DNA of 64,000 bases from Morinoia aosen (taxonomy: Eukaryota > Arthropoda > Malacostraca > Amphipoda > Talitridae), in assembly GCA_030386875.1 (NCBI GenBank), contig CM059563.1, positions 13,658,001 to 13,722,000 on the forward strand. The letters are read 5' to 3'. Under the pieces are notes generated by a model, which was not told the DNA's origin, did no database searches, and was given only the letters and a program-made list of their open reading frames with translations. Position 1 is the stretch's first letter; the number at the start of each line of letters is the position of its first letter. The translations under genes were made by a program, and so were the position numbers. Below, piece by piece: positions 34,290 through 45,015 of this stretch.

Positions 34290-34880
34290 ATTTGAACATA
34301 GTTTTGTGGTCTGGCTTCAAAGCGGTAAAATATTTTCAACATTGTTTTGTGGTCTGGAGTTAAAGCGGTCAATCAGCTGATGCCTAGTTTTGTGGTCTGG
34401 TGTTAAAGCGGTCAATCAGCTGGTACTTAGTTTTGTGGTCTGGTGTTAAAGCGGTCAATCAGCTGATGCCTAGTTTTGTGGTCTGCATGGTGTTAAAGCG
34501 GTCAATCAGCTGATGCCTAGTTTTGTGGTCTGGTGTTAAAGCGGTCAATCAGCTGATGCCTAGTTTTGTGGTCTGGTGTTAATGCGGTCAATCAGCTGAT
34601 ACCTAGTTTTGTGGTCTGGTGTTAATGCGGTCAATCAGCTGATGCCTAGTTTTGTGGTCTGGTGTTAAAGCGGTCAATCAGCTGATGCCTAGTTTTGTGG
34701 TCTGGTGTTAAAGCGGTTAATGAGCTGATACCTAGTTTTGTGGTCTGGTATTAATGCGGTCAATCAGCTGATACCTAGTTTTGTGGTCTGGCGTTACAGC
34801 GGTGAAATATTTTCAATTTAGTGCTGTGATCGGGTTTTAAAGCGGTCAAACAGTTTCTACTTAGTTTAGTGGTCTGGTTT
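34290..34880. repeat. Minisatellite, 43-bp unit, about 13 copies
   Basis: Each unit has TAGTTTTGTGGTCTGGTGTT, then AAAGCGGTCAATCAGCTGAT. Almost every unit keeps the palindrome TCAGCTGA, an E-box of the CAGCTG class. The edges of the array are more diverged (GAAATATTTTCAA variants). Confidence 0.95.
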
Positions 34881-35389
34881 TGAGACGATGGGACACCTGT
34901 GAGGAAGCGCCTCAGAGCTGAAGAAATAAAATGTAACGTCGGAGGCTACTTCAAACTCACAAAAATCTCGCTGAAAAGCAGTTGTAGCAAAGCATGCAGC
35001 TAATAAATCAATGAAGAAAGTATTACATTGCAGCCTTCATGAAGCCTCTCAATTTTTGATGACACAATGACCATCTCACTAGTTTCACTCGAAGTTAACT
35101 TAGCAATCTTTGGACATTTCATCAAGACCATATGAATTCACGTCACCAAGTGCAATTCGGCCGTGTTTGTAACTCGATGGAATGCGAGAAGAACGCCTTT
35201 GTCTCCCAGAAGCCGGCAGTTCTAGGAAGATGGATTAGTTGAGTGGCGTAGAGACGGGCCGCTGCTAGCTGGTGATCATGCCAAGGTTAGTTTGGTTATG
35301 CAGATTACAGGGGAGTTGATTATGTAATGTCGGCTAATGACTTTCTGCTGCGTCATCTCATGCCTAGCGAGGCTGTAACTGTGACTTGC
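34881..35389. other. Unique intronic sequence
   Basis: I see no gene or repeat. Confidence 0.45.
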
Positions 35390-35820
35390 GCACCTCTTGT
35401 GTTTGTTGACGTGTGCTCTTGTTGACATGTGTTGCCTCCCGTGTGTTTGTCTGGCCCATCTCCGTGTTTGTTGTTTGACGGTGTTTATTAATTGACGTGT
35501 GCTTGTCTGGCACAACTCTGCGTGTGTTTGGTAACGCGTATTGACACACCATCGTGCATGTTTTTGTCACGCGTTTTTTGCCATATTGTCTAGCTAACTT
35601 TTGTTTGTATTTGTTGATGCGTGCATGTGTGTGTTTTTTCATGCGCGTTTCTCTGGCACACAACCGTGTGTGTTTGTTGACGTATGAGCTGGTTGACGTG
35701 TGTGCTGTTTGATCTGAGTGTTTTTTTTAACGTGTGTTTGTCTGACACACCTCCTTAAGTGTTTCTTGCTCAGCGTATTTGTTAACGAGTGTTTGCCTGG
35801 CAAATTTAAGTGTGTTTGCG
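35390..35820. repeat. Degenerate tandem repeat around TGTTGACGTGTGTTTGTCTG
   Basis: GTGTTTGTTGACGTGTG and TTGTCTGGCACA recur irregularly. This is a heavily decayed array. Confidence 0.7.
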
Positions 35821-36579
35821 ACCCTGCAGAAAGTGAACTAATTGTCTGAGCAGGAGCTGCATTTCAGAGCGCCTGGCCTAAATTTGCTTAATTTTTACAC
35901 TCGCTGCGTGTACTCATTTAGGCGTTGATCGTCGTTGGTCTTTTGCAGTGAAAAAGCGTGCGTTCAACACAGCGTACGAACAGTTAATCACTATGCTTTA
36001 ATGGTGTTTTCAGTAATCGTATGAAATTTGAATAACATTTGTGGTGTCAGAGATTCGAAAACCTCTTCATTTTCGTGCGCTTGTGAACGTTCGTATGAAA
36101 TATTTCTATTTTTTGTGTTATTTCTATGTTCATTATTTTTTGTTAGTTTTGTCAGTATTTATGTACAACTTTTATTTTTTCAATATTTTTTCATCTTTGA
36201 AAAATACGTAATTACTTCCGAAATTCCCCCAATTACTTCCCCAAATGAGGAACGTTCTTTTTGTATAAGCAGTAAAGACGGTCAATCCAATTCTGACTAC
36301 GACAATTGGTATGAATGACTACAAAATTCTTTGAATTCATTTCAGCGTCTAAGTAGGGCTATTATTACTGACCCGAATGCCATCCTGGCCTCACTCCTCG
36401 GTCGAGCGCTCATTTTCCATTGATTTACTCGACCATTTCTTGAGTCTTCGACGTTGGGCAGCGTCTTCGATCTCTGTGTCATCCTTCTGGCGCGTCAGCG
36501 AGGGGATGTGTTTTGTTGATTTTCTTTTTGTCCTTCTACACTCACCTGTGCACAATCTCCTTCTCTGTGTTCACCTCTC
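35821..36579. other. Unique intronic sequence
   Basis: AT-rich at first, then moderately GC-rich near 36380-36540. I see no gene. Confidence 0.45.
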
Positions 36580-36862
36580 ATATACTCACCCCTCATATAC
36601 TCACCTCTCATATACTCACCCCTCATATACTCACCCCTCATACACTCACCTCTCATATACTCATCCCTCATATACTCACCCCTCATACACTCACCCCTCA
36701 TATACTCACTCCTCATATACTCACCCCTCATATACTCACCCCTCATATACTCACCCCTCATATACTCACCCCTCATACACTCACCCCTCATATACTCACC
36801 CCTCATATACTCACCCCTCATATACTCACCTCTCATATACTCACCTCTCATATACTCACCGT
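36580..36862. repeat. Minisatellite, 15-bp unit, about 19 copies
   Basis: The unit is CTCATATACTCACCC with TCT, CAC and CAT variants. It keeps frame and gives spurious YTHPS and EYMRG ORFs. Confidence 0.97.
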
Positions 36863-36984
36863 TCTCTTCTCCATTCACGTCCTCTCACACTCGCTCCCAC
36901 TCATACCCACAGCTTCCCACACTGACCCCTCCCTCACTCACTTTCACCCTCACTTCTACCACCCTCATTTCTCCCTCACTCACC

Positions 36985-37142
36985 CACCCTCCAACACTCA
37001 CCCCTCCAACACTCACCCCTCCAACACTCACTCCTCCAACACTCACCTCTCCAACACTCTCCCCTCCAACACTCACCCCTCCAACACTCACCCCTCCAAC
37101 ACTCACCCCTCCAACACTCACCCCTCCAACACTTACCCCTCC
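36985..37142. repeat. Minisatellite, 15-bp unit, about 11 copies
   Basis: The unit is CTCCAACACTCACCC. It shares the ACTCACCC half with the array at 36580-36862, so the two probably share origin. Confidence 0.95.
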
Positions 37143-37387
37143 CCCTGGGGGGGAGGATATGCCTCCTTGATCTCCCCCCAGCGCCAGCAGATCAATACAG
37201 ACCCGCGCGCTGATCCGGCGCTGGGGGGCACGCAGCCCCCCTTTCCACCACACTCAGACCCTCTTATCCTTACCCCCCCCCCCGACCCCTAACCCTACCT
37301 CTCCCCCCTCCCCCGGGGGCCAAAAGCAACATCTGCACGTTATTTGATGGTGCTCCTGTGCAGGGAAAATGCCGCCGCTACCGCCTT
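37143..37387. other. GC-rich segment with C/G runs
   Basis: Runs of C and G (CCCCCTGGGGGGG near 37141; a C10 run near 37276) and the GCGCCAGC / GCGCTGG dyads lie here. I see no gene. Confidence 0.5.
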
Positions 37388-37735
37388 CTTTTGCTTTGAT
37401 GGAACGGTGGTGCTTTGATGCGCGTGTTGTTGCTTTGATGGAACTGTGGTGCTTTGATGTGTGTGGTGTTGCTATGATGGAACTGTGGTGCTTTGATGGA
37501 ACGGTGATGCATTGATGTGTGTGGTGTTGCTTTGATGCAACTGTGGTGCTTTGATGCGCGTGGTGTTGCTTTGATGGAACTGTGGTGCTTTGATGCGCGT
37601 GGTGTTGCTTTGATGGAACGGTGGTGCTCTGATGCGTGTGGTGTTGCTGTGATGAAAAGGTGGTGCTCTGATTCGTGTGATGTTGCTGTGATGAAACGGT
37701 GATGCTTTGATGCGTGAGATGTTGATTTCGTGAAA
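37388..37735. repeat. Minisatellite, 39-bp unit, about 9 copies
   Basis: GTGGTGCTTTGATGCGCGTG then GTGTTGCTTTGATGGAAC. The unit keeps frame, so the ORFs across it are spurious. Confidence 0.93.
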
Positions 37736-37854
37736 CAGGATGTGTGATGCTGCGCCATAAAACTGAATATTTCGATGTATTCGATGTAGTGTTGAATAGA
37801 ACTTTAGAAGATTTGGACCAGTAGTCTGCCCCAAACAAATAATTTATTTAAAAG

Positions 37855-38640
37855 CACGTTAGAAAAGAGTTCAAAATGTTTGCTTCTGGTGTGAAATTCA
37901 TTTATGGTACCTGCGCGTTATAAAAGAATTAAAATGTTTGCCTTTGGGTTGAAATTCATTTTTGGTGCCTGCGAGTTATAAAAGAGTTGAAATGTTTGAC
38001 TTTGGGTTGAAATTCAGTTTTGGGGCCTGCGCGTTATAAAATAGTTAAAATGTTTGACTTTGGGTTGAAATTCAGTTTTGGGGCCTGCGCGTTATAAAAG
38101 AGTTAAAATGTTTGACTTTGGGTTGAAATTCAGTTTTGGGGCCTGCGCGTTATAAAATAGTTAAAATGTTTGACTTTGGGTTGAAATTCAGTTTTGGGGC
38201 CTGCGCGTTATAAAATAGTTAAAATGTTTGACTTTGGGTTGAAATTCAGTTTTGGGGCCTGCGCGTTATAAAAGAGTTAAAATGTTTGACTTTGGGTTGA
38301 AATTCAGTTTTGGGGCCTGCGCGTTATAAAATAGTTAAAATGTTTGACTTTGGGTTGAAATTCAGTTTTGGGGCCTGCGCGTTATAAAATAGTTAAAATG
38401 TTTGACTTTGGGTTGAAATTCAGTTTTGGGGCCTGCGCGTTATAAAAGAGTTAAAATGTTTGACTTTGGGTTGAAATTCAGTTTTGGGGCCTGCGCGTTA
38501 TAAAATAGTTAAAATGTTTGACTTTGGGTTGAAATTCAGCTTTGGGGCCTGCGCGTTATAAAATAGTTAAAATGTTTGACTTTGGGTTGAAATTCAGTTT
38601 TTGGGCCTGCGCGTTATACAACAGTTAAAATATTTGCCTT
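37855..38640. repeat. Minisatellite, 58-bp unit, about 13 copies
   Basis: The unit holds GCGCGTTATAAAATAGTTAA, then AATGTTTGACTTTGGGTTG, then AAATTCAGTTTTGGGGCCT. The central copies are nearly identical, and TATAAAATAG/TATAAAAGAG alternate irregularly. Confidence 0.97.
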
Positions 38641-38769
38641 CAGATAGCAATTTGGTTTGATAATTCTAACTCATTCAATTTGAAGTGTCCACCCACCGTC
38701 ACACGTATTCCAACGTCACAATTGAGGTGAGCTTCTTGAAGAGGTGATGTCGTCTTGTGAAAGTCCTTT

Positions 38770-38965
38770 CTAGAGCAATATTAGGCGAACCGAAATACAT
38801 CATATGAACTGAAATGAATTGTGTGAACCGAAATGTATTATGTGAACCGAAATATATCATGTCATGTGAACGGAAATTTATTTTGTGATCCGAAATGTGT
38901 AGTGTGAACTGAAATGTACTATGTGAACCGAAATATAGCATGTGAACAAAATATGTTATGTGAAC
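38770..38965. repeat. Tandem repeat, about 19-bp unit, 10 copies
   Basis: GTGAACCGAAATGTATTAT with substitutions. Confidence 0.9.
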
Positions 38966-39254
38966 CTAAACAATGATGAATATGAATGCAAGTTCCTCAA
39001 CTAATACGGTACTTAGTTCAAGTTACTAAGGAATTAAGAATACAGTTTATCCTAGAGTTGAGGGAACTAGAATCATAAGGATGAGAATTAGTGCCAGTAA
39101 TTCAGGAATACGATGCCAAATTCAAGTTGTAAATAACGAGGCTAATATTATTGTCTGTACAGGTTGAGGTTCGAATGAGATGATGCGTAATTCGGTCTTA
39201 CTGTCGGACTCTTATTCTCATTTTGTCTGTCTATGCAAACCCTTCTTAATAGTA

Positions 39255-39510
39255 CTCATTCTTTTTGTGTGGAAGTAATAATACTGCTTAGGTTTTTTTT
39301 ATGGAAGTACTGGTACTGCTTAGATTTTTTGTGTGGGAATAATAATACTGCTTAGATTTTTGTGTGGAAGTACTGGTACTGCTTAGATTTTTTGTGTGGA
39401 AGTACTGGTACTGCTTAAATTTTTTGTGTGGAGGTAGTAATATTGTTTAGATTTTTTGTGTGGAAGTAATAATACTGCTTAGATTTTTGTGTTGAAGTAC
39501 TGGTACAACT
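39255..39510. repeat. Tandem repeat, about 33-bp unit, 8 copies
   Basis: TTTTGTGTGGAAGTAATAAT then ACTGCTTAGAT, with GTACTGGT alternatives. Confidence 0.92.
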
Positions 39511-39763
39511 TGTTGGTATTTTGCGGTCCGCGAGTCATTAAAATAAGTACTTCTTCTACCATTAAGTTCCTACTTGAATCCTTAATTTCATGCTGCTGAA
39601 ATAAGACGACGTCTTGAAAAAAGTTTATACCCTTCCTTCTCTACAACGTTAAAATATAATAAAAATTGCGCAGAATAAGACACAAGGCCGTAGGTCTTTT
39701 ACGATATTCTTGGGAACAATATCACTGCTGATCATAAATGCCACTTTGTCGCGTGATAGCATT

Positions 39764-39871
39764 CCCAGTCATACTTTTTCGCCGTAGTATGCATGTTTTT
39801 CACCACCTAAGCGATTTAATAACTGGGGCGGCGAAAAACATGCTTGCAGACGGTGAAAAAATTTGACTGGG
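39764..39871. mobile_element. Foldback MITE, family 1, copy 1 (108 bp)
   Basis: The ends are CCCAGTCATACTTTTTCGCC and, on the minus strand, CCCAGTCAAATTTTTTCACC. A nested inner inverted repeat (GCATGTTTTTCACC / GGCGAAAAACATGC) is present. It is non-coding and the same family as 40550-40643. Confidence 0.82.
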
Positions 39872-39959
39872 TTGCTGCACGACCGCTGCGTGGTTAATTG
39901 CGTCAGAGTTGGGTTCGACATCTTACTTCAGTTTAACAATTGTTAATATTACTATTATT

Positions 39960-39962
39960 TTA

Positions 39963-40001
<39 letters not shown>
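39960..40001. repeat. (ATT)n microsatellite
   Basis: About 13 ATT triplets. Confidence 0.97.
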
Positions 40002-40084
40002 TTACATTCTTGGTTTAACGACTGCAGCCACAGTAAAAGTGACCTCAGCAGTGATGCGCAGTATTGGTTGAACGATTCATCCTC

Positions 40085-40290
40085 AAAAGCCAATGCATGA
40101 AATGAATGACCCTTGGCTATTCATCCATAAAAGTCCTTCAATAAACGGAACATGTATTGAACATTCAGCCATGAGAACCTTTAAATTAAAAGAATGGCCA
40201 TTGACAATTCATCCATAAGAACCATTAATAGAAGAAATCGCCATTAAAAATTCATCCATAAAAGCCATTGAATAGAATTAAGAACCATTT
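40085..40290. repeat. Degenerate tandem repeat around ATTCATCCATAAAAGCCATT
   Basis: Four copies of roughly 45-55 bp with gaps. Confidence 0.75.
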
Positions 40291-40549
40291 ACTTACTACG
40301 TATCGACGACACGACCTCGGAAACGAGAGAACTGAAAAGCCTCACTAACTTTAAGTAAAATATACTTTTCGTAAAGCTGCTATCCCTGTATATTTTGAAT
40401 GACCAATAGCATAATTGCTTGACCGTAGCATAATGTCATTTTTTGACGGACACATTTCAGGTTCAAATTGATGTAAATACGTAACACTGTGGACGTTGCT
40501 GTTTGTGGTTCACTCAGAGCAACAGCCCTCGGGAGCACGGCGCTCCAAT

Positions 40550-40643
40550 CCCAGTCTAACTTTCACCGCCTATGCAATTTAATCTCTTAAACCGCTTAGG
40601 CGGCGAAAAACAGGCATGCAGGCGGCGAAAAAGTTAGACTGGG
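40550..40643. mobile_element. Foldback MITE, family 1, copy 2 (94 bp)
   Basis: The ends are CCCAGTCTAACTTTCACCGC and, on the minus strand, CCCAGTCTAACTTTTTCGCC. The palindrome extends by AT on each side (ATCCC...GGGAT). The element shares CGCTTAGGCGGCGAAAAACA-type sequence with copy 1. GCTCCAAT occurs just left of it and again at about 40683, but the right copy is 40 bp beyond the palindrome. Confidence 0.82.
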
Positions 40644-40744
40644 ATGCGAGTGCTGTGTTCCCACCAGCCGGGCAGGCGGGATGCTCCAATGAGGCAAATG
40701 TTTTTTTTTGGTCTCGAGCCGCTGTTTTGACTCCGCCTGTCTGC

Positions 40745-40935
40745 AGCTGTTGTGCATTGATGTGTCTCGCATGTGTTGTGGTTTTTTGTGGCATGTGTTG
40801 TGGTTTTGTGGGGTGTGTGTTGTGTAGCATGTGTTGTGGTTTAATGTGACATGTGTTGTGTAGCATGTGTTGTGGTTTAATGTGACATGTGTTATGTTGT
40901 ATGTGTGGCATATGTTGTAGCATGTGTTGTGGTTT
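40745..40935. repeat. Degenerate tandem repeat around GCATGTGTTGTGGTTT
   Basis: GCATGTGTTGTG recurs about eight times with variable spacers. Confidence 0.88.
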
Positions 40936-41248
40936 TATGGCCCAACTGTGAATTTTTGCAGTATATTTGGTGTTCTTTTGTTGAGAAGTTCATCCGCCCG
41001 TTTCGATCAGTGTAAGAATTTGCGTGAGGAAGATAGAAATGCTTTCCAATGATCTGGGAAATCTTATTCAATTAAAAAACGTCCGATTGAAATGCTAGCA
41101 AACTGACTTCTTTTTCAGAACGTATTTTCGTGTTAGGTTAGTATCACTGCAGCACACATCGCTCCCATCTCTTTAGAATCGGTTGGCTGCTGCCACCTCG
41201 CGCGCCAGGACGATGTTGTGTTGTGGTGGTCGAGTGTTCTGACCATGT

Positions 41249-41271
41249 ATTCATTCATTCATTCATTCATT
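41249..41271. repeat. (ATTC)n microsatellite
   Basis: Five ATTC tetranucleotides. Confidence 0.9.
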
Positions 41272-41308
41272 TGTCACGACATTTTGGGGATTTTTTAAGT
41301 GGGAAGAA

Positions 41309-41434
41309 AATTGCTTATCATGTTTACTAAAACGCTCAATCTATAAAATTCTAAATCACTTTATATTAATCGTTTATAAATTATTAAATAAATCATTTAT
41401 AAATTGAGTGCTTTAGTAAATATGATGAGCAATT
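41309..41434. mobile_element. AT-rich foldback MITE candidate (126 bp)
   Basis: The 38-bp left arm begins AATTGCTTATCATGTTTACT. Read on the minus strand, the right arm begins AATTGCTCATCATATTTACT. The two differ at only about five positions along the arm. The centre is AT-rich and non-coding. No clear target duplication is visible. Confidence 0.78.
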
Positions 41435-41836
41435 TATTTGTCCTTTAACGCGTGATAAACAGGAAAATTTCGTAAGGTTAATAAGTTAGAAAAGATATTT
41501 TGGGGAGTTAAATAAATATTAAATGAAACCAGCAAGAAGGAATATGTGAAGGCCCGAACTAATATTTAGGCAGGCTTAACTTTTTGAAAATAGAATAGAT
41601 TTTTTGTTATATAAAAATATCTTTTATCGGTTCAAGGCAGTCATATTTTTCTGCACCAAATACATTAGCTTCAACTTTGTTATCTTTTGATTATCACGAA
41701 ATATTCTCCTCAAAATATGACATTCCTTTCCTGAATTTAAGTTCTTATTCAATGAGTAAGTTCGATAACAACTACGCGATGTTTTCTGTACCTGTTTTAG
41801 GACACATTCTATTCCGGTTCCCAAGGGATAATTTTG
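41435..41836. other. Unique intronic sequence
   Basis: AT-rich sequence. I see nothing recognisable. Confidence 0.45.
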
Positions 41837-42068
41837 GGTGACGCGTCAAATGGTGGTGACGCGCATGTGGCGACGCGTCAAATGGTGGTGACGCGCGTGT
41901 GGTGATGTGTCAAATGGTGGTGACGCGCGTGTGGTGACGCGTCAAATGGTGGTGACGCGCATGTGGCGACGCGTTAAATGGTGGTGACGCGTCAAATGGT
42001 GGTGACGCGCGTGTGGTGACGCGTAAAATGGTGGTGACGCGCGTGTGGTGACGCGTCAAATGGTGGTG
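41837..42068. repeat. CpG-rich minisatellite, 32-bp unit, about 7-8 copies
   Basis: GGTGACGCGTCAAATGGT alternates with GGTGACGCGCGTGTG. Units carry the palindrome ACGCGT, and many carry the GCGTG core. Confidence 0.93.
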
Positions 42069-42107
42069 TCTCACGCGTACTCCATACCGTCCTTGCGTGC
42101 AGTGTGA

Positions 42108-42175
42108 CCTGTCCGTCTGCTGACCTGTCCGTCTGCTGACCTGTCCGTCTGCTGACTTGTCCGTCTGTTGATCTG
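42108..42175. repeat. Short tandem repeat, 15/16-bp unit, 4-5 copies
   Basis: CTGACCTGTCCGTCTG repeats. Confidence 0.93.
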
Positions 42176-42639
42176 TCAGCCATCCCGTCAATGTGACAGA
42201 GACCTGTGCTGCTATGTACTGCCATTGACGCGAAGCTCTCGATGGCGGCTTCCTTTCAGCGTAGCGTCAGTTGGCAGCTCTGGTCACAGGCCACAGAGCA
42301 GCCTTAGTGTCTCTTTTGTCTGCCGCACTCTGCCGTGCTGCAATATGGACGCTGTTGTTCGGCTTACGCGCTCGTCCTGCTCTCTTTTCCCTCGCACCGA
42401 CGAGTGTCTTCTCACTTATATTGATTAGTGCCGTCCGTAGCTGCTGTATCTCTTTAGGTCTCTGATTAGCATTGAAGGTGTGACTCTTACCCTGTGAAAT
42501 TATGTACTGCTGCTCGCTACTGTTTTTTCTCTGACGACCTGAATGGAAAACTGTGTTCGTCATTATTTTTTATTTACGAACCGTTCTTTCCATGAAATGC
42601 CAACGAAAAAGCCTGACGTGAGCGAAAATATACGTGGAG
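42176..42639. other. Unique intronic sequence
   Basis: Moderately GC-rich to 42430, then AT-rich. I see no gene or repeat. Confidence 0.45.
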
Positions 42640-43265
42640 AAACTCGCTGTTTGTACCAATAAAAATCAATTCATCTCCTAAGTTTTATGTAAGAAAACGA
42701 AATGAAAGAATATTTTCACAGAGATAAAAATAAAGTTCACCTGCTAATTTGAACTAAAATTTACGTGAAGAAAATCCCACTTGCACTGAAATGAAAACCG
42801 AATTCACATCCTTAGTATAAACACTGAACAAAGTACATGTGAAGAAAGTCTTTTTTCACTGAAATATAAACCTGTCCCTCTCCTAACTTAGAAAAACTGA
42901 ACAAAGAAACGTGAAGAATTTTTTTCACTGAAATATAAAATAATCCACCTCCTAACTTGGAAGTACTTAACAAAGTACACGCGAAGAAAATCCCACTATC
43001 ACTCATATAAAAAAAATCATCTCCTATCTTGAACGAAATACCTTTGAAGAAGATCTTTTTCCCCCGAAACAAAAACGAATTCACCTCCTAACTTGAAAAC
43101 ATTGAACAGAGTACATGCGAAGGAAATCTTTTTACACCGAAATAAAATCGAATCCTCCTCCCAACTTGTAAACACAGAGCAAAGTACACGTGAATAAAAT
43201 ATCTTTACACCTAAATAAAAACGACTCCATCTCCTAAGATAAAACACAGACCAAAATACACGCGC
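42640..43265. repeat. Degenerate tandem repeat, about 75-bp unit, 8 copies
   Basis: Each copy has TCACCTCCTAACTTG, then CACTGAACAAAGTACACGTG, then AAGAAAATC, then CACTGAAATA. It is well diverged. Confidence 0.88.
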
Positions 43266-44021
43266 AGACAGTCACCACCAGGAGCGGCAGAGAGAGCGGC
43301 GGCAGCATGCGGCGGAGACTGGCCGCTAACGAGACTGAGACGAATGGCCCGGTGACATGCGGCCCGCCAGAGCCCAATAAATCTCTTGAATCTCTTCAAT
43401 TCAATGTCACTGATGAATGACGTGACGATGTCGCCCGGCACGTCTCTTTGCTTAGCTTAAAAATAAGTGATGTGCTGTGGAGGTGCGTGATATGTCTTAA
43501 TGGAATGTTTGTGCTCATTGATTTTTTGTGATTGCTTATTGATGCGGTCAATTTGTGTGATGGTGTACTAGTGAGCTATATCGATGTGTCGGGCATGAGA
43601 GTATCATTAGCTGAGGCCGATCACTGTGCGTTAATAAAGCGGCTATAAGTGGTGGTAATTTAAACTGTTCATGCTAACACGTGCACGTGGTTTGTAATTA
43701 AAATCTTCGGTGTAGTTTCCGTGGACTAATGATGATATTTTGGTCGCTAATTACTTCCTTTGATTTAGTGAGCTATTGACTTCACCTTAGATGAGCTAAG
43801 CAACACTTGACGAGAGCGGTATTTGCATGGAGATTGTCTGGCATGGTAATGATGACCTACACCTACCGACTCAAGGTACTGGGAGACACAGCTCGAGGCA
43901 GGACAGTGGAGGTCGACGAAGTGAGTTAGCAGAGGCAGCGTGAGAGCCTGTACTGTGGACGGGCTGTTGTGTGGTCTTATGGTCTGGTGGTCTACTGCGC
44001 CGGTCCACACGAACCCGTGAG
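43266..44021. other. Unique intronic sequence
   Basis: A GC-rich stretch at 43270-43440 includes GCGGCAG and GCATGCGGC. The rest is AT-rich. I see no gene. Confidence 0.45.
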
Positions 44022-44388
44022 CCGCCAGTCCATACACACACCCAAGAGCCGCCAGTCCACACACACCCAGGATCCGCCAGTCCACACACACCCAGGAGCC
44101 GCCAGTCCACACATACCCAGGAGCCGCCAGTCCACACACACCCAGGAGCCGCCAGTCCACACACCCAGGAGCCGCAAGTCCATACACACACCCAGGAGCC
44201 ACCAGTCTACATACACCCAGGAGCCGTCAGTCCATACACACACCCAGGAGCCGCCAGTCCACACACACCCAGGAGCCGCCAGTCCACACACCCAGGAGCC
44301 GCCAGTCCACACACCCAGGAGCCGCCGGTCCACACACCCAGGAGCCGCCAGTCCACACACCCAGGAGCCGCCAGTCCACACAGCGAGC
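44022..44388. repeat. Minisatellite, 19-27-bp unit, about 16 copies
   Basis: CACCCAGGAGCCGCCAGTCC followed by ACACA of variable length. Length changes come from the CA tract. Confidence 0.95.
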
Positions 44389-44475
44389 CGCGTCAGGTCG
44401 ATAAGTCCTTCATTACCCTCCCATCACAGCCCGCTCCTGGCGCGTCTATTGGCCTTCTTAATGTACACGCAACGC

Positions 44476-44514
44476 GCGTGTGGGGGTGCGCGTGTGCGTG
44501 CGTGTGTGTGCGTG
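44476..44514 (+). promoter_or_regulatory. Cluster of five GCGTG cores (possible AhR/Spineless sites)
   Basis: GCGTG occurs at 44476, 44490, 44496, 44500 and 44510 within a GT/GC-rich run. GCGTG is the known AhR:ARNT and Ss:Tgo core. The run is low-complexity, so clustering may be incidental. Confidence 0.35.
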
Positions 44515-44529
44515 GTTGTAGGCATGATT

Positions 44530-44685
44530 AAGCTGTGCGTATTTGATGTACGCCTTGCGTACTGTACTCATTTAGTGTACACTGCGTAGAGTACGCATTC
44601 CATGCATGCTGCGTATTGTACGCGCTCTATATGTACACTGCGTACTGTATGCATGTAATGTACATTACGCACTGTACCTGCACGC
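44530..44685. repeat. Degenerate tandem repeat around GTACACTGCGTACTGTA
   Basis: Four to five copies of roughly 35 bp. Confidence 0.75.
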
Positions 44686-44849
44686 CATGCGCCAGCTAAG
44701 CTCAGCACACAGCACGCGTTGACGCTAATTCCAGAGCAGGTTGTCATCTCGCCTGTATAGCTGCGGCTTGCGTTGCGCTAGGTGTTCTCTCAGCGCCTGT
44801 ACCCTCCTTGTACCCATAGAAAATGCTGCCTTGGTATAGGTTTCTCTAG

Positions 44850-45015
44850 TGGTTTGTCCGCTGGCTTGTAAACGTCTCGCTTGTAAATGTTCCTCTGGCT
44901 AGTAAACGTTTCGCTAGTAAATGTTCCTCTGGCTATAACGTTTCGCTAGTAAATGTTCCTCTGGCTAGTTAAACGTTTCGCTAGTAAATTTTCCTCTAGT
45001 AAACGTTCAGTGCAA
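44850..45015. repeat. Tandem repeat, about 33-bp unit, 5 copies
   Basis: CGTTTCGCTAGTAAATGTTC followed by CTCTGGCTAGTAAA. Confidence 0.92.

Noticed and set aside
39168-39183. tRNA B-box-like GGTTCGAAT (also near 6611)
   Set aside because: No matching A-box, acceptor stem or cloverleaf around either site.
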